Positions 41,990 to 53,081 of a stretch of 64,000 bases of DNA are shown here, in pieces (within the stretch, counting starts at the first letter, position 1; every line of letters begins with the position of its first letter). Under the pieces are notes generated by a model, which worked only from the letters and a program-made list of their open reading frames with translations, searched no databases and was not told where the DNA came from. The translations under genes and the position numbers were made by a program. Origin of the DNA: Azolla caroliniana (Eukaryota > Polypodiophyta); contig JBHGNT010000014.1 in assembly GCA_043228905.1 (NCBI GenBank), forward strand, positions 6,076,001-6,140,000, read 5' to 3'.

Positions 41990-42474
41990 GTGAAAGGCGA
42001 GAATATGAATGGAAGCAAGAAGAGAGGGGCATTCAAAAAACATAAGGGCAGAGAAGATGAAATTTCAAAAGCTGAAGGGCATGACATGAGATTTCAAAAT
42101 TTGGAGGGCAGAATGCAGAATTTCGAAAACGCAAGGGCCAAAAATAAAATTTCAAAAAATCTAAGGGTAAAAATTTTAAAGACCAAAGGGTAAAAAATAT
42201 AAAACTCACTTCACATGATGAAAGAAAGAATACACAAATGCACAACACGATTTCACGACCCATGCCACATTGAACTAACTGATTGGTGTATGATCCAATC
42301 GCGACTTGTGCTGACCGAACGAGAAGGTTCGAGTCAAGCAAAGCTCTGATTGATTATAGAGCAGTGATCCAGTCGAGGGATTTCTGACCGTTTACACGAC
42401 TGATGGAGTTCCGGTCGAGAAGAGTTGCCATGGCGAGTGGGTTCACCATGCAATGCACTGTCAGGCGTGCCATG
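41990..42474 (+). repeat. G/H family 3' tail in element H
   Basis: About 30-bp units with AATTTCAAAA and AGGGCA (42035-42210), then CACTTCACATGATGAAAGAA, ACCGAACGAGAAGGTTCGAG and GGCGTGCCATG against the LTR. All of this is matched by element G in inverse orientation. Confidence 0.8.
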
Positions 42475-42808
42475 TGTTAGCTGTAAGAATATATGGGGAG
42501 GCATAAGGGTATGTATAATGATGTGGTTGATGTGTATGTGTAAAGTAAATGAGTATGTGTATGGACACATGCACAATTATGTGCATGTGTACAAGAATGT
42601 GTAACGGTCTTATTTATAACGGTCATGTAACCGTCACATTGGATGTATTATGTAAACCCCCTATGGGGTATGTAATGAGATATATAGTTTTTTCCCCTCT
42701 CACATTGTGTCATTTTCAATTTGTCTTTCTCTCTAGCTCTCTCACTATCGTAACCCCCTTGGGAGGGGGGTGAAGCCATTCTAGGCTTCACCCCCGACCC
42801 CAACAACA
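42475..42808 (+). repeat. Element H 3' LTR (334 bp)
   Basis: TGTTAGCTGTAAG to CCCCAACAACA, about ten differences from the 5' LTR; the 11-bp hairpin is kept. Confidence 0.9.
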
Positions 42809-42813
42809 TTGAA

Positions 42814-43831
42814 CGATGTGCGATGTATTGCGAAATGTACCAATGTAGCGAAATCTGCCAGTTAACGGAGCATGCGGCTATGCCAACGAATTTGGCCTAG
42901 GACGCAGCTAAGTGCCTTTGCGTTGCCCGGAGCCGGCGCCTCCACATTGGCTTTGATTTCCCAGGATCCACCGCAATACCATCTTTGCTCATTATGTGCC
43001 CGAGAAGGGCTCCGCTAGTGACTCTGAAAGCGCACTTGGTCAGATTGAGGATGAGACGTGCGACACGACATCCTTCTAAGCATAGTCATAGATGGCGTAA
43101 ATGATCCCCCCGCATTCCATAAACTACAAAGTCATAGAGGAAAACCTACATGAACACAGGGATGAAGTCGCCAAAAATCTCGGCGATGATGTGTTGGAAT
43201 GTTTGTTGGGCGGTCTTTAGTCCGAACATCATTACTACGACCACAAACACACCCCAGTCGGTTACAAAAGTGGTTTTCTCTTGATCATCTAGGTGGATAC
43301 GTATCTAGTTGTACCCGCTAAACCCATCTAGGAAATTGTACATTTCATGGCTTGCAACGGTGTCGAGTACGCTATCCGTAAACGGCAAAGGAATGCGTCT
43401 GTGATCGTAACGGTGTTCCACTTGCGGTAGTCTACGCAAACTCGAATTTTGTCATTTTTCTTTGGTATGACTACAATGGGGCTAAGACATATTGCTTGCT
43501 TCACTGGCCGAATAAACCCAATTTTCAAAATCTTATCGATTTCCTCCTTTACGCTTGCCGCGTAATTAGGATTCATGCGATAGCATCGTTGCTGAATTGG
43601 TTTTGCATCCGTGGCTAGATTAATTTTATGTTGGTAAAATTTAGGATCTAGTCCCTTCATATCATCTTGTGACCATGCGAACACATCTTTATATTCTTGT
43701 AGTAGGGCAGTCATTGCAATTTTTTCGGTAGATGTCAGGTCCTTTGCTATTAACATCGACCGTGATGCCTCGATTGTCCCTACATTGATTTCTTCAATAG
43801 TCGACGTTGTGACTCTTCGCGAGATCTCCAT
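42814..43831 (-). pseudogene. Gypsy F reverse transcriptase
   Basis: The 167-codon frame at 43328-43831 reads EYKDVFAWSQDDMKGLDPKF, RPVKQAICLSPIVVIPKKN and RVCVDYRKWN. Further down the catalytic box is VFLYDFVVYG, so the first Asp of FLDD is Tyr. Multiple stops follow. The RT joins RNase H at 34720 once element H is ignored. Confidence 0.8.
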
Positions 43832-44189
43832 TTCTCACTCAAATTCCTCTCGTGCTTTGCTCAGCTCCAATAATGATTCAGGATCCGGTCCATGTTCCTC
43901 CCCGTTTGGTATAATCGCCGCTACATACTCATTAGCGGTCTCGAAGATATCTAGATTTCGAATAGTGGTACGATCTGCGGATTATGGTCTAGATATGCTT
44001 CGAGTTATGTATCATCCGTGGATTATCGTCCAGATATGCTTCGAGTTATGTATCATTCAACCCTTCTAGCATGTTAATTTCTTCCATGTATAGTGGCGTT
44101 ATCGCTTTTGTGGGTGAGGTGGTTTCCTGCGTTGGTGCCCGGACCTTCGCTCGGCCTCGCCGAAAGCTAATGTAGTTGTACTACTAGTT
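43832..44189 (-). other. Gypsy F linker between protease and RT
   Basis: Degenerate coding sequence with stops. A 50-60 bp direct repeat (GGATTATxGTCxAGATATGC, TTCGAGTTATGTATCAT) is present at about 43978-44060. Confidence 0.5.
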
Positions 44190-44807
44190 CTACTTGATAT
44201 TAGTTGAGCGTAACCATGGGCATCCTAACAAGATAGGATACGCCCCTGGAGCGTCAAGAGCCAAAACAACAGCGGCAATTTCGAAGGCATGGCTACCGAT
44301 TACGATCCTTAATTCTTGGACCAACCCCAATGGTCTAATGGAACGAGTATCCTCCATTCGGAGCCAAAATGGGCAAGCTTCCCATTCCGTAATGCCGAGG
44401 TGGTTACACGTGGCCTTACTAATCATGTTCACCCTAGAGCCGTTGTCGATAATACAACCCATGATTTGCTGCCCTTGAAGCACTGCCTTGATGGTTGGAT
44501 TATGATGATCAACCACGGTTGGGCCTCTGTTAGACTCCGTAAAATTCACCAGAATTTCTACTTTGCCTGTGCCCCGTATCCGAGTTTCCACAGTCTTGCG
44601 GAACCGAGGAACTAGATTTAATAATTTGTCCATTCTTAGCGTGATCTCACAATCGGCAAGTGCTTGCAATATTGGATCCGGCGCCAATGCCATTTCTTGG
44701 TCATAGGTGGTGGTGTGCCCGAATTCTTGTCGCATGCATTTCACATTGGCTTCATTTGTTGGACTTCCGTCGTGATTGTGTTTGTCGCTGCCCTTTTCCC
44801 TTATCAC
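44190..44807 (-). pseudogene. Gypsy F protease region
   Basis: A 205-codon frame with the retropepsin motif as IMGCIIDNGSRVNMIS and the distal AYPILLGCPWLR. The active site is DNG where DTG, DSG or DGG is normal, probably inactive. The N-terminal part is the linker from Gag. Confidence 0.8.
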
Positions 44808-45439
44808 GGCTTGGGCATTGAGTCATGTAATGGCATGGCTGTTGACAAATAAAACAATGGATTCCAGACTCACCATTTTCAACAACTAGGGGTGCCATCA
44901 GCTCCACAGGTATCGTCTGTTCTTCCCGGGATTGCTCAAACCGCTTGTTATTACAGGGTTTCTAGAGAGATACTCATGACTATTATCTTGGCGTCGTTCT
45001 TCCTCCGAACTTTCGTTGTGGAGCCGCTGATTTTGCGATTGACGATTTCCTCCCTATGAACACAGCTCTGCCTAGCCACTGCGATTGTTGGTGAAACGGT
45101 GGTTATCGTAGCAACACCGTCCCCGACATTGTAACAGTCATTGCTCGGGTATTCCTCTTCTTCTTGCTCTTCGTCATCCGAATACGAATCATTGTCGCGG
45201 CGAATATGGTTCAACCGGCTCAAACGATGATTAGGCTATGTATTTTGGTAATGGTCCTCCCGTCGACCTTGCTCATTGTGGTGATTAGTCCGATGAGGCT
45301 CCATACGGCGAACTGACGGTGTGGGTCGATTTAACATGTTATATTTGCATTGATCCACCGTGTGCGCTCGTGAATTACAAATAGGGTAGTGGATTTGCAT
45401 GCAATCCACCACGGAATGCCCTGAGTGCAAGCAGATCAT
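44808..45439 (-). pseudogene. Gypsy F Gag C-terminus with zinc knuckles
   Basis: Reads CLHSGHSVVDC and CNSRAHTVDQC (45236-45439), two CCHC-like knuckles with the first Cys of each unclear, followed by acidic linker (DSYSDDEEQEEEEYPSND). Stops divide it. Confidence 0.6.
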
Positions 45440-46291
45440 GCACTGAATGGCTTGCCAAAAATGCTACTCCTCGTCTCTGGGTAATGCTTGACGCAACGAT
45501 GTCATAGACATCCCATCGTCCTCCTCTTCTAACTCGAGCTGTAGGGCCCGTTCTATAACTGTGTCCGTCGTTCGACCTGTGAAATTTTGCATATTTAACG
45601 TTGTCCAGAAGGGTCGACGCAATGCCGCCAAAAATGTTTCTTTAGCTTCATCCTCTGTCGGAGCTCTTATTAGCTAGCGTCATAAGCTCTGAAACCGTAG
45701 TCTAAAATCAGCCACAGACTCTTGCGGTAGTTGTTTAATTGTATAGAATTTCCCGATTACCTCGCGTTGCAGAATGCTTCGGTGAGAGTAGCGTAAAAAC
45801 GATGATTAGAGTTGGTCGAATGAGACGAACGACGTAATGTTGAGTTGGGAATGCCAACGGGCAGCTCGCCCATCTAGGGTTAATCCAAACTTTGCGATTT
45901 TGGATGCCTGGGCTTTAACTTCCGAAAGTCGTTGCGACATATGGTTCACGTTCCAAACATTTAGGAAGGACCGAACAGGGCCCTCGGTGTCGGTATCTCC
46001 GCTGAGGCGAGGGTATGAGAGAGCCATTGCGGTCAATAGGCTAGTGCTTGGGTAAGTATTGCGGACACGATTAGGGAGGGTCTATGAAGTGGTGGTTTCA
46101 CTATACTGATCAAGTGGAGATAGGACCTCCTGCACAATGCCGCTTTGTTCGGTGAGCGTCGATTCTAGTGTATACTCTGAGAGATTCGGAAAGCAAATGT
46201 TGAGGTGTGGTTTTCGCGTAGCGCATGCTTCCACCTGGGTCTGCAGTCGATCCTGACAAATTGGTTCTCTGGTGCGTCGATGGCTAAACAT
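45440..46291 (-). pseudogene. Gypsy F Gag, capsid part
   Basis: Starts near an ATG at 46291 (MFSHRRTREPICQDRLQ) and has LSYPRLSGDTDTEGPVRSFL and KIAKFGLTLDGRAARWHSQL, the gag-family capsid pattern (F-x-G-x-AxxWhxxL). Frames shift several times. Confidence 0.7.
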
Positions 46292-46310
46292 CCATTCCCT
46301 GTTGTTCAGT

Positions 46311-46834
46311 TGTGAGAATCACAGATCACCGAGCGTGCAAAAAGTGGTACTAGTTAGGGTTAACACAGCCTACCCTCACTCCTTTGGGGTACGGCTCAAG
46401 AGGATTGTGGTACAAGGAATGGAGAGAGTAAAAGGCCTAGACGGGGTAACTGTGCCTAATGTTTATGTTGCGGAGTATAAGCGAGGGAAGGAGCATTATA
46501 GAGGAGATGGCTACAACCGAGCTCCTTTGCACTGTGCGTCACTCTTTACACAGACACGCTTATTTACCACACACACAAATGCATAAAATTAGAATAGACA
46601 CATAGATTCAGAAAGATAGCACGACTATATTCCGAAATCACCAAAATAACTACACTACTCTTTTACAAGGTTCCCATGCCCTTTATATACAAGGCGTGGA
46701 CGATTACTCTCAGTGTATGAACCGTTACATAACGTTTACACTTCCTAACGTTTCCATCATTACTATGCTATTATCCATTAGTCTGACTTCGTCCCTCATC
46801 TCGTATGCCACTAGTCTGACTCCGGCGAACAACA
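46311..46834 (-). repeat. Gypsy F 5' LTR (about 524 bp)
   Basis: Plus-strand ends are TGTGAGAATCAC and GCGAACAACA. The outer 65 bp match 26971-27040. No convincing primer site beginning TGG was found next to it, so the inner boundary is tentative. Confidence 0.6.
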
Positions 46835-47326
46835 TATCCGAGTTTGTCTTTCTCACAAATTATGACGTTTCAAATCTCAATAAACTAGTATCAGAGCACC
46901 GGGGTGCAAAGATCGAAGGAGGTGTGACTGGCTTTCCAAGAATAATGGTTCGGAACTCTCAAAACTATGCAGACTGGAAGATCTCTTGATAGTCATAGAC
47001 CTGTATGAGCCCATCGATAGAGCAGAAATAACCATGAGGGTATTAGAGTCTGAATAGAAACTTCTGAACATAAAGGCGGTGGCCACCATCTGACAGTACG
47101 TCGATGTAAATGTCCTTCGGTATGTTGTGAACAACACAAATGCCAATGAGATGTGGTAAAAGCTGTAAAGTCTATATTAGAGGAAGAATGCCCTCAACAA
47201 AACATCTCTTTTGAGAAAGGTTGTGAGGTTGAAATACAAGGACGGAGAAAGCATAGTTGAGCACGTAAGCACATTCATGGGGTATGTGAATCAACTTGCG
47301 GCAGCCAAGTTTCCTGTTGATGATGT
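46835..47326 (+). pseudogene. Copia L fragment: primer site and gag
   Basis: TAGTATCAGAGCACC (46886-46900) is a primer-site relic. Gag follows: KIEGGVTGFPRIMVRNSQNY, NANEMW, then KVVRLKYKDGESIVEH and FMGYVNQLAAAKFP with stops. Related to copia B. It is cut by gypsy F on the left and copia M on the right. Confidence 0.75.
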
Positions 47327-47969
47327 TGTTGGAAAGTCGGTCCCTCCGGATGGGATCCGGTTATGAATGAAGAGGACCCGGTGAGAACCGGAAACTGGAT
47401 CGGATGGACCCGGTGAAAACCAAAAGAGAAGACATATTTGTAAATATGTTTTGAGTAAGCCTTTTGAGGCTATATTTGTAAATAGCCCTAAGTTCATATA
47501 AGTATAAATATGACTTAAGGCAATCACTTTGATAGGCGTTGTTGTCATATTGTTATATGTGCATAACTGCTATATAGAGAGAGATACAGAGCGATACTCT
47601 ATTGTAACCGCCGGCTGGCGAATATAAAGAGCTCGAGGTCGTTGCGTCTGAGTCTATGGGCTCCCGTGGTTTATTCCCCAGTAGGGTTTTCCACATAAAC
47701 ATCCTTTGTATCCTCTATTGTTGTTTGTGTGTGTATGTACATTCACTCCATACTTCCCATTTCTGTGTTTGATTCTCATCGAAGTAATTCAAGACTTGGT
47801 TGTGTCCGAGCAATATTCCGCGCTATTCTCTTCAATCTGGTATCAGAGCAAATAACACAGGAAATAGAAAAATCATTCGGTGGTATGTTCAAGCTCACCG
47901 GCTCCAACTACTCAATGTGGAAGTCAAAGATGAGGGATATGCTGGTGGTTAAAGATCTTTGGTTGCCGG
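47327..47969 (+). mobile_element. Copia M: 5' LTR and gag start
   Basis: LTR 47327-47834 (508 bp; TGTTGGAAAGTCGG to TTCTCTTCA), primer site TGGTATCAGAGCAAAT at 47838, then FKLTGSNYSMWKSKMRDMLV and VKDLWLP, interrupted at a CCGG by gypsy N. No more of M is seen to the right. Confidence 0.8.
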
Positions 47970-48721
47970 AGTCGTGAAGATTCGTCACTACGTGCGGATC
48001 GTGAGACGGAACCACCGGGGTTCTGGACCAGCAGATTCGAAGTTTGTGTTAGCCGGCCGGCAAGGGAAGTCCAGAATTGGAAAAGGGGGATAATTAATAA
48101 CCGGGATCTGATTAGTTATAATGTTACAATATAGAATTATTATGATTTTATTATTATGATTTTGAGAAGCGAACGGATGGACCTAGAATCGATATGTTGA
48201 TCCGTATCCAGACCGGTTTGTAGATGGTTGCTAGTTGGAACCGGTTTGTACCTAAAGCCGGAGAACTATAAAAGGACCTATAATTAATAGTGTTGTTGTT
48301 CTGTATCTTAATCATTGTTAATTACCATTTTGTGTTAAGTGTAATTTATCCTACGCGTGTATTGTGACTAAGGATATTGCCGCTAGTAAACAATTAGGGT
48401 GCCTTTAATAGTCGGTCTAACTCTATCTCACCGCAACACCCTTTGGTGAAGTGTCTGAAAGGGACACGCTGTGTTAGGCCATTGTCCGGCCCTAGCGATA
48501 ACACAGTTTTTGGCGACCACGATTCTTGCACAAACGCAGTGAACAACGACAGACATGGATGACTAGACCAACAAACGACCCGGTTACGGAGCGAGCAAGA
48601 AGACTTGCCGAACGATTGCGAAAGCAAGAGGCTTTCCAACAGATGGCAGAAGAGATCCATGCAGATCGGTCATTTTCGAAAGTAATCCGGCGAGTGACCG
48701 CAGAGTCACTCCGCGGACGAA
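47970..48721 (+). mobile_element. Gypsy N: LTR and gag start, in a CCGG site
   Basis: Directly after TTGCCGG in copia M gag the sequence starts AGTCGTGAAGATTCGTCAC and matches the first 85 bp of the Gypsy-1 LTR. The rest differs: ACTATAAAAGGACC (TATA, about 48266), an LTR end near 48505 (GATAACACA), primer site TGGCGACCACGATTCTTG (48511-48528), then a plus-strand Gag start (ARRLAERLRKQEAFQQMAEE). It ends where copia P's LTR begins. Confidence 0.65.
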
Positions 48722-49335
48722 AGTACCTAGCAACGGAAGACCTGATGAGAACCGGATGTGGAGTACCCGGCAACGGAAGACCCGGTGAGAACCGGATGAC
48801 GAGTGCCCGGCAAGAGCCGGATGGTGAAGGCTCGGTGAGAAGTGCTCACCGGATGAAGGGACATATTTGTAAATATGTTTTTGAGAGTTCATTGTGGCTA
48901 TATTTGTAAATAGCCAAAAATTCATATTAGTATAAATATGACTTAGGGCAAACTTAGCGAGTAAGAAGTTGTCATTCTTATTGGTGCAAGATTTGAGTGC
49001 AACCATGTACAGAGAGAGAGAGAGAGAGGGAGAGAGAGAGAGAGAGAGAGAGAGTGAGAGACGAAGAGGACGTTGTCTCTACTGTAACCGCCGCCTGTGG
49101 CGAAGACAGTGAACAAGAGGTCGTTGCCTTTGTGTTCATTTATTGTCTATTGTAACATAGTGATAGTTTGCAGTCTATGGACTGGCGTAGTTTTTCCCGT
49201 GTTTGGGTTTTCCACGTAAACATCTTGTGTACTCTTCTCTTTACTGTGTCGTGCGTACATTGCCCGTTTTTTCTGTGTTTGATCCTAGACTCGGTTGTGG
49301 CTGAGCGTTGTTTTCGGGAGCGTGTAGTCCTTTCA
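48722..49335 (+). repeat. Copia P 5' LTR, 5' end missing
   Basis: Starts inside the GGCAACGGAAGACCCGGTGA-type repeats. Has AGTATAAATATGAC (TATA, about 48936), a GA microsatellite (49013-49053) and TTCCACGTAAACATC near the end. Confidence 0.8.
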
Positions 49336-49366
49336 ATTTGGTATCAGAGCGAACCAACACAGAAAA

Positions 49367-52300
49367 ATGGACGATTTGTTGGGAGGCATGTTCAAGCTCA
49401 CCGCCTCCAACTATTCAATGTCAAAGTCGAAGATGAGGGACATGCTCGTGGTTAAAGATCTTTGGTTGACGGTTCAGTTTGGGGACAAGAGACCGGACAA
49501 AATCGATGCCACGATATGGGAGGTGATGCACATGAAGACAACGGCGCACATACGGTGCTTCATCGACATGAGTCTATCCAACAACTTCAATGAAGAGAGC
49601 AAGGCTCATGAGCTCTGGGAGAAGATCGGCATTATGTTTTAGAAGAAAAATGTTGTTAATCAGGTTTCGGTATTTCGGAAGCTAGTAAGACTCCGGTACC
49701 AAGATGGCTCCAGCATGGTGGAGCACATGAATGCCTTCCAGGGGCTGATACACCAGGCAACATCATTGGAAGTACCTCTCGCCGATGAGATACTAGCACT
49801 ACTCCTGCTCGGTTCCCTCCCAGATAGCTGGGAGACGTTGGTTGTCACTTTGGGCAACGCCGGGCCGGAAGGGAAACGGTTATCCCTAGCAAGAGTGAAG
49901 GCGATCTTGTTAGATGAGGAAGCGCGTCTGAAAGATAAGGATACGAGCTCCGACTCCAAAGCGCTCCTTACTGAATCGGAACGCGGAAGACAAAGGAACT
50001 GTAGTCCCCAGAACCGGGAGAAGTCGGGACACGATCAAAGTCAAGGGGGAGGCCTACCTGCTTCTATTGCGGCAAGCCGGGACACTTCCAGAAGAACTGT
50101 CGACACTTCCGAAAAGACAAGGAAACCGACAGTACCGATTCGAAGCAGAAACCGGACCGGAACGGTAAAGACCAGAGGGGGCCGGACTGGAAGGGAACGA
50201 CTGCAATCACGGAAAGTGAAGAAGAGTTGATGCTCATCACTGAGTAGAGTGAGTTGAACCTTGCCGGCGACGAGACAACGTGGGTTGTCGATTCCGGAGC
50301 GTCGTTCCAACTTACCCCGGACCGGAAATGCTTCTCATCCTACACATCCGGTGATCACGGTTGTGTCCGGATGGGGAATGAAGGTACATGCCAAATTGTC
50401 GGCATAGGAGACATGTGGTTGACAACGCCAACCGGATGCAAGCTGCTGCTAAAGGGTATCTGACACGTTCCAGAGGTTCGACTGAACCTGATATTAGTTG
50501 GTCGGCTAGATGATGAAGGCTACCTAGGTAGCATCTAGAACGCAGTCATGAAGTTTAGCAAAGGGAGCCTGATTGTGGCTCAGGCCCGGAAGGTCAACAC
50601 GTTGTACTTGATGAATGCCCGGTTATGCCCGGAAGAAGTGAATGTGGCGTCCAACACTGCCGGTGAGTTGTGGCACAAGAGGCTGTGTCACATGAGCGAG
50701 AAGGGGATGAAGAGGCTTGCAGACAACAACCTCATTCCAGTGAAGAACGTGCACTTGGAGAAGGGCACTGATTGTCTGGCCGGTAAACAAAACCGGACCT
50801 CCTTCCGATCGAGGCCATCGATGAGACATAATGCACCACTGGAGTTGGTGCATACTGATGTGTGTAAAGTGGACACGAAGTCACATGCCGGATCGTAGTA
50901 CTTCGTGACGTTCATAGATGACCATAGCCAGAAACTGTGGGCCACACCGTTGAAGACGAAGGATGGGGTGTTGTCCATCTTCAAAGAGCTCCACGCGAAA
51001 GTGGAAAGAGAACCCGACCGGAAGCTGAAGACGGTTCAAGCAGATAATGGAGGAGAATACCGAGGTCAGTTCGAGGAGTACTGCTGCTCGAAGGGAATCC
51101 GACTCGAATTACCGTGCCGAAGACACCGGAACTAAACGGGCTGGCCAAGAGGATGAACCGGACCATAGAGAGTCCGGAGTATGCTGGCGCATGCAAAATT
51201 ACCTAAGAAGTTTTGGGCTGAGGCACTGTCAACGACGACATATGTGATAAACAGATCACCCTCAGTACCCTTGGATGGAGACACGCCATAGAGAGTCAAT
51301 TGTCAAGTGTGGGACCTGGCCGACAAGAAGGTATTCCGGAGTCGAGATATTATCTTCATGGAGGACAAGACGCTCGCCAACTGGGAGTCGGAGAAGAAGA
51401 TAATGAACTCCGAGTCGACCGTTAAGGATTGATTCTATGATGAGCAGACCCAACCGGCAAGAGACCGGTTAGCACTCGATGAACCGGCCGGTGACGGTAA
51501 GGAGACAAGACAGGCTGAAGAAGAAGGAATAGGTGAAACCGGAACCGGCCAAGACCCCGAATCGGATTCGGCTGAAGAACAAATAGAGGAGCCGGTTGTC
51601 GAAGGCCAAAGACAGAGATATCCTCTCAGAGAGAGAAGGGCCCCCCGAAGATTTCCGGATGCAGAGCATGTGCTGCTGACCGATGAGGGAGAGCTGGAAA
51701 GCTTCGAAGAAGCGAAGGATGACACCAACAATCACAAGTGGTTGAGTGCCATGCAAGACGAGATGGATTCCTTGCATGAGAACCACACGTATGAGTTGGT
51801 GGAGTTGCCGAAAGGAAAGAGGGCACTCCGAAACAAGTGGGTGTACAAGTTGAAACCGGGAGATGCCGACAACCCCCCGAGATACAAAGTGCCTCTGCCT
51901 TCGGGAGCTTAATGTACACAATGGTGTGTACTCGACCGGATATTGGATACGCAGTTGGAGTGGTGAGCCGGTTTATGAGCAATCCCGGCAAGGAGCACTG
52001 GAATGCGGTCAAATGGATACTCCGGTACTTGAAGGGCACTTCGAATATGTGTCTTCGATTTGGCTCCGGTAAACCTCAACTTGACGGTTTTACCGATTCG
52101 GATATATCGGTTGATGTGGATACCAGCCGGTCTACATCCGGGTATGTAATGACATATGCAGGGGGAGCTGTTTCGTGGCAGTCGAGGTTGCAGAAGACGG
52201 TTGCGTTGTCAACCACGGAGGCGGAGTACATAGCGGCTGTTGAAGCCGGCAAGGAAATATTATGGTTGAAGGACTTCATCGGAGAGCTCGGTATCCGGCA

Positions 52301-52556
52301 AGATGAATACTGGCTCTATTGTGATAGTCAAAGTGCCATCCACCTTGTTAAGAACGCAGCGTACCATTCCATGACGAAGCACATCCAGCGTAGGTATCAC
52401 TGGATCCGGGAGCGAGTAGAAGATCGAGAGTTCACACTGACGAAGATCCACATGGCTGAGAACGGGTCAGATATGCTGACCAAAGTACTGATACCCGACA
52501 AGCTGGATGCATGTCGGAATCGGATCAAACTAGTAAGACATCCCATGCCGGAGTGA
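49367..52556 (+). pseudogene. Copia P gag-pol, RT core deleted
   Basis: Gag begins MDDLLGGMFKLTASNYS (49367) with a TAG near 49640. The zinc knuckle CFYCGKPGHFQKNC is intact at about 50060-50101, after a frameshift. Protease DSGA (50290) and pre-integrase (ELWHKRLCHMSEKGMK) follow, and an integrase with DNGGEY but a damaged third block. RT starts (NHKWLSAMQDEMDSLHENHT, NKWVYKLK) and then jumps at about 51892 from RYK to FGSLMYTMVCTRPDIGY. About 700 bp of RT including YVDD are gone. RNase H is open to 52556. Confidence 0.85.
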
Positions 52557-52566
52557 AGGGGGAGTT

Positions 52567-52599
52567 TGTTAGGAAACAGATCCCTCCGGATGGGATAGG
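52567..52599 (+). repeat. Copia P 3' LTR, first part
   Basis: TGTTAGGAAACAGATCCCTC to GGATAGG; the last five bases are the copia Q target site. Confidence 0.85.
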
Positions 52600-53063
52600 T
52601 GTTAAGAAAACGTGAAGAAGGCACTCGGGCTCTTCTTATGTGCGTGGCGGATCGTGGTGTGCTGGATCGTTTGGTGCTCAAACACTGAAGGGAAGGGGGA
52701 AGGAGACTTACCTTTGTAGCAGCCAAAACTTCTTCTATTTCATTACACGCAGAGCTCTACTTGCTCTCGTATGTTTCTCTCTTCTACTCTCACTCTCTGA
52801 GTTCTTCCTCTCTATCCTCACTCTCTCTCAGAGTTCTACTTCCTATATATTTCTTACTTACCTACTCTATTACTTTTTACCTAAGTAATAAGTTACTTAC
52901 ATATGTAGCTAATTAGTTGCCTGAAGCTAATTAGCTGTCAGTCGCTAAATAGCTGTCAGTAGCTAATTAGCTGTTTCTCCTTTATGTTCACAAGTAGCTA
53001 AATAGCTACTATAGCTTATTTCCCAATAAGCATCACATACCATGTTGAGCTTGCTTCTCAACA
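52600..53063 (-). repeat. Copia Q 3' LTR (464 bp)
   Basis: TGTTAAGAAAACGTG to CTTCTCAACA. Longer than the other LTR because it has more AGCTAATTAGCTGTCAGT-type units (52900-52975). Confidence 0.9.
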
Positions 53064-53081
53064 CTCCCCCTCAAGCTCAAC
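53064..53081 (-). promoter_or_regulatory. Copia Q polypurine tract
   Basis: The minus strand reads GTTGAGCTTGAGGGGGAG directly before the 3' LTR. Confidence 0.85.

Larger units (their letters stand above)
34727..42808 (+). mobile_element. Element H: non-autonomous LTR element carrying a TPR gene
   Basis: Plus-strand member of the G family. LTRs are 34727-35060 and 42475-42808 (334 bp each), with a primer site at 35065 and the family 3' tail before the 3' LTR. Flanks are TAGAA (34722-34726) and TTGAA (42809-42813), a 5-bp duplication with one mismatch. It has no gag or pol. The interior holds MS5/SDI1-like TPR sequence, split at 35930-41043 by copia J. Gypsy F RT/RNase H is continuous across the outer ends. 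Confidence 0.85.
26971..46834 (-). mobile_element. Gypsy F, old element with three insertions
   Basis: Minus-strand Ty3/gypsy with its 5' LTR at 46311-46834, then gag, protease, RT, RNase H, an unusual coiled-coil ORF, and an LTR remnant at 26971-27040. It is interrupted by a solo LTR (27158-28624), element G (30425-33654) and element H (34727-42808), each at a clean break where the F sequence resumes. No integrase was found. Heavily mutated. Confidence 0.75.
48722..52599 (+). mobile_element. Copia P, continuing at 63862-64000
   Basis: 5' LTR 48722-49335 (its first ~32 bp missing), primer site at 49339, gag-pol remnants to 52556, and a 3' LTR that starts at 52567 (TGTTAGGAAACAG). That LTR is split at 52599 by copia Q and resumes at 63862 with the repeated ATAGG. 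Same family as the solo LTR at 15506. Confidence 0.85.

Noticed and set aside
43328-43831. Separate host gene for a polymerase-like protein
   Set aside because: Motifs and order show it is the gypsy F reverse transcriptase.
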